Source: Thermoleophilaceae bacterium (GTDB lineage: Bacteria; Actinomycetota; Thermoleophilia; Solirubrobacterales; Thermoleophilaceae). Taken from it: a stretch of 10,660 nt of DNA. The notes under the pieces are model-generated. The model ran no database searches, was not told the origin of the DNA, and was given only the letters and a program-made list of their open reading frames with translations. The stretch is from contig JACCUC010000014.1 in the NCBI GenBank assembly GCA_013812065.1, positions 1 to 10,660 of the forward strand, given 5' to 3'. Positions 5,855 to 10,660 of this stretch are shown here, piece after piece (the first letter of the stretch is position 1; each line of letters starts with the position of its first letter). The translations under genes were made by a program, and so were the position numbers.

Positions 5855-5879
5855 GTGGCCTCCCGATAGGAGCGCGCCG

Positions 5880-7061
5880 ATGAAGGCACTCACCTGGCAC
5901 GGGAACCACGACGTCCGGGTCGACAACGTCCCTGATCCCAAGATCCAGGAGCCGACCGACGCGATCGTGCGGATCACCTCGACGGCGATCTGCGGGTCGG
6001 ACCTTCACCTCTACGAGGTCCTCGGGCCGTTCATCGACCCCGGCGACATCCTAGGGCACGAGCCGATGGGGATCGTCGAGGAGGTCGGCTCCGGGGTGAG
6101 TCACATCATGCCGGGCGACCGTGTCGTGATCCCGTTCAACGTCGTCTGCGGCCACTGCTGGATGTGCTCGCGGCAGCTCTTCGCCCACTGCGAGACGACC
6201 CAGAACCACGAGTACGGGCTCGGCGCGTCGTTCCTCGGCTACACGAAGCTCTACGGCCAGATACCGGGTGGCCAGGCGGAGCTCCTGCGCGTGCCGCAGG
6301 CCCACTTCGGCCCGATCAAGGTTCCCGAGGGTCCGCCGGACGACCGCTTCCTCTACCTCTCGGACGTCCTGCCGACCTCGTGGCAGGCCGTCGAGTACGC
6401 CGACATCCCCGAGGGTGGCAGCGTCACGGTGTTCGGCCTCGGGCCGATCGGGCAGATGAGCTCACGCATCGCCAAGCACCGCGGCGCGCGCGTGATCGCC
6501 GTCGACCTCGTGCCCGAGCGGCTGCGCCTCGCCGAGCAGCACGGGATCGAGATCGTCAACCTCGAGGGCGTGGAGGACGTCGCCGAGACCGTGCGCGAGA
6601 TGACCGACGGGCGCGGCACCGACTCGGTGATCGACGCGGTCGGGATGGAGGCCCACGGCTCGCCGATCGGCAAGATGGCGCACAGGATCGCCGGGATGCT
6701 GCCGGACTCGGTCGCCGCTTCGATGATCGAGAACGCTGGCACCGACCGGCTGTCGGCGCTCGTCGCCTCCATCGAGACCGTTCGCCGCGCGGGGACGATC
6801 TCGATCAGCGGCGTCTACGGCGGCACCGCGACCCCGATGAATCTGCTCCAGCTGTTCGACAAGGGCGTGGTCATCAAGCAGGGGCAGGCCCACGTCAAGC
6901 GGTGGATCGACGACATCATGCCGCTGCTCACCGAGGATTCCGACCCGCTCGGCGTGGACGACTTCGCGACCCACAAGCTGCCGCTCGACCAGGCGCCGCA
7001 CGGGTACGAGATCTTCCAGAAGAAGCAGGACGGGGCGATCAAGGTCGTCCTGCGGCCTTGA
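5880..7061 (+). CDS. Zinc-dependent alcohol dehydrogenase (formaldehyde dehydrogenase-like)
   Basis: This 393-residue medium-chain dehydrogenase/reductase is predicted to oxidise an alcohol or aldehyde adduct with NAD+. ICGSDLHLYE gives catalytic zinc ligand C38, and GHEPMG gives H60-E61. CGHCWMCSRQLFAHC gives the structural zinc cysteines C90, C93, C96 and C104. The NAD-binding turn GLGPIG spans residues 186-191, and D209 at the end of the next strand suggests NAD rather than NADP. Its length and the insert near GYTKLYGQIPGGQAE resemble glutathione-independent formaldehyde dehydrogenase-like enzymes, but the substrate cannot be read from the sequence. ATG 5880 has TAGGAG at 5867-5872, 7 bases upstream. 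A hydrolase gene follows after 10 bases, so the two probably form an operon. Confidence 0.93.
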   Translation: MKALTWHGNHDVRVDNVPDPKIQEPTDAIVRITSTAICGSDLHLYEVLGPFIDPGDILGHEPMGIVEEVGSGVSHIMPGDRVVIPFNVVCGHCWMCSRQLFAHCETTQNHEYGLGASFLGYTKLYGQIPGGQAELLRVPQAHFGPIKVPEGPPDDRFLYLSDVLPTSWQAVEYADIPEGGSVTVFGLGPIGQMSSRIAKHRGARVIAVDLVPERLRLAEQHGIEIVNLEGVEDVAETVREMTDGRGTDSVIDAVGMEAHGSPIGKMAHRIAGMLPDSVAASMIENAGTDRLSALVASIETVRRAGTISISGVYGGTATPMNLLQLFDKGVVIKQGQAHVKRWIDDIMPLLTEDSDPLGVDDFATHKLPLDQAPHGYEIFQKKQDGAIKVVLRP

Positions 7062-7071
7062 CGGAGGTAAC

Positions 7072-7804
7072 TTGCTCGAGAAGGACGTAGCAGACGGAAT
7101 CCACCGCGTCGAGGACGCTTACACCAACTGGTACCTGGTCGAGGACGACGGCGGTCTGACCGTGGTCGACGCCGTCTTCCGACCTCGTGGGACTCCCTGC
7201 ACGAGGCGCTCGGAGCGCTCGGGCGCAGCTCCCGCGACATCCGAGCGCTCGTCCTCACCCACGCCCACTTCGACCACATCGGCTTCGCCGAGCGGGCCCG
7301 CACCGAGCTCGGCCTCCCGGTCTGGGTGCACGAGAACGACGTCCCGCTGACCCGCCATCCCCGCCAGTACGCCCACGAGCGCCTGCGCATGCGCTACTTC
7401 CTAACCCAGGTCGACGCCCTTCCGATCGTGGCGGCGCTGTTGCGCAGCCGCGCCTTCTGGCTGTCGCCGATCCGCGACGTGCTATCAGGACGGCATCCTG
7501 CCCGTGCCCGGGTCGCCGCGGGTCGTCTTCACCCCCGGCCACACGCTCGGCCACTGCGCGCTCCACTTCCCGGATCGCAAAGCGGGCCATCGCCGGCGAC
7601 GCGCTCGTGACCCTCGACCCGTACACGGCGCATACGGCGCCGAAGATAGTCGCCGGCGCGGCGACCGCGGACAGCGTCCGCAACCTCGAGACCCTCGACG
7701 CGCTGGGCGAGACCGAGGCCGCCACCGTCCTAACCGGCCACGGGCCCACGTGGCGCGAGGGAGCCGCGCAGGCGGCGCGCGCGCGGGCGGCCGGACCGTC
7801 ATGA
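7072..7804 (+). pseudogene. MBL-fold metallo-hydrolase broken by three frameshifts
   Basis: Read across three frames, this stretch encodes one metallo-beta-lactamase-fold hydrolase of about 240 residues. TTG 7072, preceded by GGAGGT at 7063-7068, begins LEKDVADGIHRVEDAYTNWY. One base is missing near 7173, where GACGCC-GTCTTCCG should read DAGLP; the frame then gives SWDSLHEAL and the metal motif THAHFDH. One extra base (or two missing) near 7482 shifts it to YQDGILPVPGS and TPGHTLGHCALHF. One extra G in the run 7584-7586 shifts it to AIAGDALVTLDPYTA and LTGHGPTWREG, ending TGA 7802-7804. All metal-binding motifs survive and no in-frame stop interrupts the restored reading. The indels could be recent decay or sequencing errors. 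The partner dehydrogenase is intact. Confidence 0.88.
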
Positions 7805-7860
7805 CGCCAGCGGCTCCGGGGTGCCGGGCGGCGGCTCAGGAAGAGCGTCGTGCGCGCCGA

Positions 7861-7866
7861 TAGCAT
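7861..7866 (+). promoter_or_regulatory. Predicted -10 of the DUF1385 gene (leaderless)
   Basis: TAGCAT is followed by 7 bases (CCCCCGG) and ATG 7874, the same layout as at rpmE and prfA. No Shine-Dalgarno is present in the interval. Confidence 0.45.
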
Positions 7867-7873
7867 CCCCCGG

Positions 7874-8926
7874 ATGAGCGCGAGGAACGAGCAGCACACT
7901 GCTTCGCCCAACGGCGTCGACCCGCGAGGGAGCGCGGGGTCACCCACCGTGCCCCAGGCCCGCGGCGACGCCCCGATCGGCGGCCAGGCCGTGCTCGAGG
8001 GCGTGATGATGCGCGGTGTCTCGACTTGGGCGGTGGCCGTCCGCACACCCGCCGCCGAGCAGATCGCGGGCGGGCGCGAGCTCGAGCCCGAGGAGGCGGC
8101 ACTCGGGGAGATCGAGATCCAGTCGGAGCCGCTCGTCTCCTGGACCCGCCGTCATCGCGTCCTGCGACTGCCGGTGATCCGCGGCGTCGTGGCGCTCGTC
8201 GAGTCGCTCAAGATCGGGTTCCGGGCGCTCGCGATCTCCGCCAACGCCCAGCTCGCCGAGGATCAGGGCGAGATCGGCGGAAAGACGTGGGCGGGCACGG
8301 TGGCCGCGTCGCTGATCTTCGGGATCGCGCTCTTCTTCCTTCTCCCGGCCGGGATCACCAGCCTGTTCGGCGACGCGCTGCCCAACTCGCTCGTGTTCGT
8401 GATCGTCGAGAAGGTGATCCGGATCGGCATCTTCCTGCTCTACATCTGGCTCATCTCACGCATGCGCGACCTTCAGCGGGTCTTCCAGTACCACGGGGCC
8501 GAGCACAAGACGATCGCCTGCTACGAGGCCGGCCTGCCGCTCACCCCCGAGAACGCCCAGGGCTTCTCCCGTCTTCATCCGCGCTGCGGGACGAGCTTCC
8601 TACTGATCGTGATGATCGTTGCCATCGTGGTCTTCGCACCGCTCGGGCGCCCGGTCTGGTATGTGCTCTTCGCCTCGCGGGTGATCGGCATTCCGCTCGT
8701 TGCCGGACTCTCGTTCGAGGTCCTGAAGCTCTTCGGGCGCAAGCGCGAGAAGGCGTGGGCGCGGGCGCTCATGTGGCCGGGCCTGCAGCTCCAGCGCCTC
8801 ACCACGCGCGAGCCCGACTACGATCAGCTCGCCGTAGGGATCGCGGCGCTCGAGGCGGTGCTGGCGGTGGAGGATCCGGCTCAGGCGAGCGAGGAGGACA
8901 AGGTCGGCATGGAGGTCGTCGCCTGA
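7874..8926 (+). CDS. DUF1385 (YqhQ-like) integral membrane protein
   Basis: This 350-residue protein belongs to the DUF1385/YqhQ family, whose biochemical role is unknown to me; its gene sits beside prfA in many Gram-positive genomes. The hallmark motifs are present: IGGQAVLEGVMMRG at residues 35-48, RDLQRVFQYHGAEHKTIACYE at about 198-218, and HPRCGTSFLL at 235-244. Four hydrophobic stretches (about 142-166, 172-195, 240-257 and 261-286) suggest a multipass membrane protein with the histidine- and cysteine-bearing motif between segments two and three. ATG 7874 is preferred over GTG 7850 (eight residues longer) because a -10 lies 7 bases before it and the extra residues are not conserved in kind. 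The acidic tail ends 138 bases before prfA. Confidence 0.92.
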   Translation: MSARNEQHTASPNGVDPRGSAGSPTVPQARGDAPIGGQAVLEGVMMRGVSTWAVAVRTPAAEQIAGGRELEPEEAALGEIEIQSEPLVSWTRRHRVLRLPVIRGVVALVESLKIGFRALAISANAQLAEDQGEIGGKTWAGTVAASLIFGIALFFLLPAGITSLFGDALPNSLVFVIVEKVIRIGIFLLYIWLISRMRDLQRVFQYHGAEHKTIACYEAGLPLTPENAQGFSRLHPRCGTSFLLIVMIVAIVVFAPLGRPVWYVLFASRVIGIPLVAGLSFEVLKLFGRKREKAWARALMWPGLQLQRLTTREPDYDQLAVGIAALEAVLAVEDPAQASEEDKVGMEVVA

Positions 8927-9051
8927 TCCGGTGCGCTGCAGAGCGTCGGCCCGGCGGCGTGCTCGGTGGCTTGCGTGCGGAGCACGCGGCGCTCCCTGCG
9001 TCCTTCCGGGACTCGCTTTTCTCGGCCGGGTCCGACCACCTGGCCATTCAC

Positions 9052-9057
9052 TAGCCT
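9052..9057 (+). promoter_or_regulatory. Predicted -10 of prfA (leaderless)
   Basis: TAGCCT is followed by 7 bases (CGATCAC) and ATG 9065. The 138 bases between DUF1385 and prfA contain no open gene that I can support and no Shine-Dalgarno before the ATG. The match to TANNNT is modest; the repeated spacing is the main support. Confidence 0.4.
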
Positions 9058-9064
9058 CGATCAC

Positions 9065-10120
9065 ATGATCGAGCAGCTCGTCGACCAGATCGAGAGCCGC
9101 TTCGCCGAGCTCTCGGAGCAGATGTCCGACCCTGCGGTGATCGGCGACCGCGGGCGCTACGCCGACGTTGGGCGGGCGTGGCGCGCGCTCGCGCCGGCGC
9201 ACGAGCTCGCGCGCGAGTACCGCCAGGCCCGCTCGGACGCCGCGAGCGCGCGCGAGCTGCTCGACGAGGAGGGCGACGACGCGGGCCTGCGCGCCGAGCT
9301 CGAGGCGGCCGAGGCGCGGCTCGCCGAGCTCGACGAGGAGATCCGCCTGGCCATGGTCGAGCGCGACCCCAACGACGACAAGAACGTGATCGTCGAGGTG
9401 CGCGGCGGCGCGGGCGGGGACGAGGCCGGCCTGTTCGCGGGCGACCTCTACCGCATGCTCACCCGCTACGCCGAGCGGCGCGGCTTTCGCACCGAGCCGA
9501 TCGCGCTCGCCGACGGCGACTACACCTTTGCGATCAAGGGGGACGGGGCCTACAGCGTGTTCAAGCACGAGGGCGGTACCCACCGCGTCCAGCGCATCCC
9601 CCAGACCGAGTCTCAGGGACGCATCCACACCTCGACGGCGACGGTGGCGGTGCTGCCCGAGGCCGAGGACGTGGAGGTCCAGATCGACCCGAGTGACCTT
9701 CAGATCGACGTCTACCGAAGCTCCGGTCCGGGCGGCCAGTCGGTCAACACGACCGACTCCGCCGTACGGATAACCCATGCGCCGAGCGGTCTGGTCGTTT
9801 CCATGCAGGACGAGAAGTCCCAGCTCCAGAACCGCGAAAAGGCAATGCGGGTGCTCCGCGCGCGGCTGCTCGAGCGGCAGGTGGCCGCCCAGCAGGCCGA
9901 GCTGTCGGCCGACCGGCGCGCCCAGGTCGGCACCGGCGAGCGTGCCGAGAAGGTGCGGACCTACAACTTCCCGCAGGATCGGGTGACCGACCATCGCGTG
10001 AAGTTGACCCGCGGCAATCTCGAGGGCGTGCTCGCCGGAGAGCTCGACGATATGACGGCTGCGCTCGAGGCCGAGGAGAAGCGGCTCAAGCTCGCCGCGA
10101 GCGCGCTCGTCGCCGGGTGA
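9065..10120 (+). CDS. prfA: Peptide chain release factor 1 (RF1)
   Basis: This 351-residue protein recognises UAA and UAG stop codons and triggers peptide release. The N-terminal coiled domain (residues 1-100) is rich in Glu, Ala and Arg. The anticodon-like tripeptide is P179-Q180-T181 in HRVQRIPQTESQGRIHTS, which places it in RF1 (PxT) rather than RF2 (SPF). The catalytic GGQ is G223-G224-Q225 in SSGPGGQSVNTTDSAVRITH, followed by the conserved QDEKSQLQNREKAM and YNFPQDRVTDHR segments. ATG 9065 matches the RF1 start and normal length; the frame is open further upstream without RF1 similarity. The stop overlaps the first codon of prmC by 4 bases (GTGA). A second, truncated copy of residues 73-235 lies inverted just downstream. 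Confidence 0.97.
   Translation: MIEQLVDQIESRFAELSEQMSDPAVIGDRGRYADVGRAWRALAPAHELAREYRQARSDAASARELLDEEGDDAGLRAELEAAEARLAELDEEIRLAMVERDPNDDKNVIVEVRGGAGGDEAGLFAGDLYRMLTRYAERRGFRTEPIALADGDYTFAIKGDGAYSVFKHEGGTHRVQRIPQTESQGRIHTSTATVAVLPEAEDVEVQIDPSDLQIDVYRSSGPGGQSVNTTDSAVRITHAPSGLVVSMQDEKSQLQNREKAMRVLRARLLERQVAAQQAELSADRRAQVGTGERAEKVRTYNFPQDRVTDHRVKLTRGNLEGVLAGELDDMTAALEAEEKRLKLAASALVAG
9279..9768 (+). repeat. Inverted duplication, left arm (within prfA)
   Basis: These 490 bases of prfA match the reverse complement of 10171-10660 without any gap: paired positions always sum to 19939. The two arms differ mostly at third codon positions. The left arm belongs to the complete RF1 gene. Confidence 0.9.
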
Positions 10121-10170
10121 GCGGAGTGACGGTCGGCGCGGCTCGCGCCGGAGTCGGGCGAGCGACCGTG
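10117..10170 (+). pseudogene. prmC: prmC 5' stub (release-factor glutamine methyltransferase), broken
   Basis: GTG 10117 overlaps the prfA stop by 4 bases and encodes SGVTVGAARAGVGRAT before the frame runs into the antisense strand of the inverted prfA copy at about 10171. PrmC, which methylates the glutamine of the RF1 GGQ motif, normally follows prfA, and its N-terminus often reads like (S)xVTVGxALRxGxxRL. The coupling to prfA and this short match are the only evidence, since just 18 codons remain. The frame continues open to 10389 but that part is antisense to prfA and not PrmC. Confidence 0.55.
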
Positions 10171-10175
10171 CGCAC
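10168..10175. other. Rearrangement junction at a GTGCGCAC palindrome
   Basis: The gap-free match between the two prfA arms ends at 10171, two bases after the centre of nothing larger than an 8-base perfect palindrome, GTGCGCAC (10168-10175). Left of it lies prfA/prmC-type plus-strand sequence; right of it lies inverted prfA. This is the breakpoint of either a genomic inversion/duplication or a chimeric join. Confidence 0.6.
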
Positions 10176-10660
10176 CGCGGAGTCCGTCGTGTTCACCGAC
10201 TGGCCGCCGGGTCCGGAGGAGCGGTACACGTCGATGTCGAGGTCGCTCGGGTCGATGCGCACCTCCACCTCCTCGGCCTCCGGGAGCACGGCCACGGTGG
10301 CCGTCGAGGTGTGGATGCGCCCCTGGGCCTCGGTCTCCGGCACCCGCTGCACGCGGTGGGTGCCGCCCTCGTGCTTGAACACGCTGTAGGCGCCGTCGCC
10401 CTTGATGGCGAACGTGTAGTCGCCGTCGGCGAGCGAGATCGGCTCGGGGCGGAAGCCGCGACGCTCGGCGTAGCGCGAGAGCATCCGGTAGAGATCGCCG
10501 GCGAAGAGGCCGGCCTCCTCCCCGCCCGCGCCGCCGCGGACCTCGACGATCACGTTCTTGTCGTCGTTGGGATCGCGCTCGACCATGGCCAGGCGGATCT
10601 CCTCGTCGAGCTCCCCGAGGCGAGCCTCGGCCGCCTCGAGCTCCGCGCGCAGGCCGGCGT
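10171..10660 (-). pseudogene. Second prfA copy: inverted, 3'-truncated, runs off the right edge
   Basis: On the minus strand this encodes RF1 residues equivalent to 73-235 of the complete copy, entering from the right edge. By hand alignment 11 of about 163 residues differ (for example D119E, T133S, T143P, Q180E, Q206R, Q213D), with most other base changes silent and no indels. It keeps a PET tripeptide and the GGQ motif. Identity stops after TDSAVR; the frame then continues for 28 unrelated residues into antisense prmC/prfA sequence and ends at 10086. The last third of RF1, with the QDEKSQLQNREKAM region, is therefore missing. The pattern of silent changes means this sequence evolved under selection for RF1 function until recently, so it came from a paralogue or a related strain. 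The N-terminal part is not visible. Confidence 0.88.

Noticed and set aside
5635..5883. An 82-codon plus-strand frame between the antitoxin and the dehydrogenase
   Set aside because: Its codon bias is poor, it overlaps the better-supported 30-codon frame in another frame, and the translation becomes Arg/Gly-rich at the end.
8966..9064. Longer prfA start
   Set aside because: The extra 33 residues are not RF1-like; ATG 9065 gives the normal MIEQLVDQIESRF start and length.
8600..9994. A long minus-strand open frame (about 464 codons) opposite DUF1385 and prfA
   Set aside because: It is the mirror of strongly recognisable plus-strand genes, has no promoter or ribosome site that I can see, and resembles no protein family.
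10117..10389. A 90-codon plus-strand frame after prfA taken as a whole gene
   Set aside because: Only the first 18 codons could be prmC; the rest is antisense to the inverted prfA copy.
1..10660. CRISPR array, tRNA, rRNA, insertion sequence or phage genes
   Set aside because: I found no spaced direct repeats, cloverleaf-like segments, transposase motifs or terminal repeats other than the inverted prfA arms.

Overview
The window is GC-rich DNA with a very strong G/C bias at third codon positions. It carries Actinobacteria-like genes: EtfB/EtfA with an ETF-quinone oxidoreductase, a methylmalonyl-CoA mutase-type B12 domain, a four-cysteine L31, a DUF1385 (YqhQ-like) membrane protein and RF1. 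The rpmE ... DUF1385 - prfA - prmC order, together with several start codons preceded by TANNNT and 6-7 bases and no Shine-Dalgarno, suggests a high-GC actinobacterium, perhaps of the Thermoleophilia/Solirubrobacterales. That placement is inference; no rRNA or other lineage marker is present.

Layout. (1) 1-317: 3' end of a cobalamin-binding methylmalonyl-CoA mutase gene. (2) 318-458: hairpin terminator, then a promoter whose -35 lies in a TetR-type palindrome. (3) 459-3978: etfB-etfA-ETF:quinone oxidoreductase operon, moving electrons from acyl-CoA dehydrogenases to membrane quinone. It fits with the adjacent mutase in fatty-acid, branched-chain amino-acid or propionate catabolism. (4) 3998-4680, minus: a vapBC-type toxin-antitoxin pair with an elaborate inverted repeat at its promoter. 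(5) 4791-4997: rpmE. (6) 5016-5626, minus: a ribbon-helix-helix antitoxin and MazF/PemK toxin; the toxin appears to start at CTG. (7) 5762-7804, plus: a possible 30-codon small gene, a zinc alcohol dehydrogenase, and a metallo-beta-lactamase-fold hydrolase broken by three frameshifts. (8) 7874-8923: DUF1385 membrane protein. (9) 9065-10120: prfA (RF1), overlapped by 4 bases by the first codons of prmC. (10) 10171-10660, minus: a diverged, truncated second prfA copy in inverted orientation, joined within the start of prmC and running off the right edge.

Together: the left half is a catabolic electron-transfer operon. The right half is a translation cluster (L31, RF1, PrmC) into which two toxin-antitoxin modules and a dehydrogenase/hydrolase unit appear to have been inserted. 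The most striking points are the inverted prfA paralogue that breaks prmC (real rearrangement or assembly/amplification chimera), the missing fourth iron-sulfur cysteine in the ETF-quinone oxidoreductase, the recurrent leaderless start pattern, the CTG start of MazF and the phased operator of vapBC. I see no CRISPR array, tRNA, rRNA or insertion sequence, and no clearly new multi-gene system.
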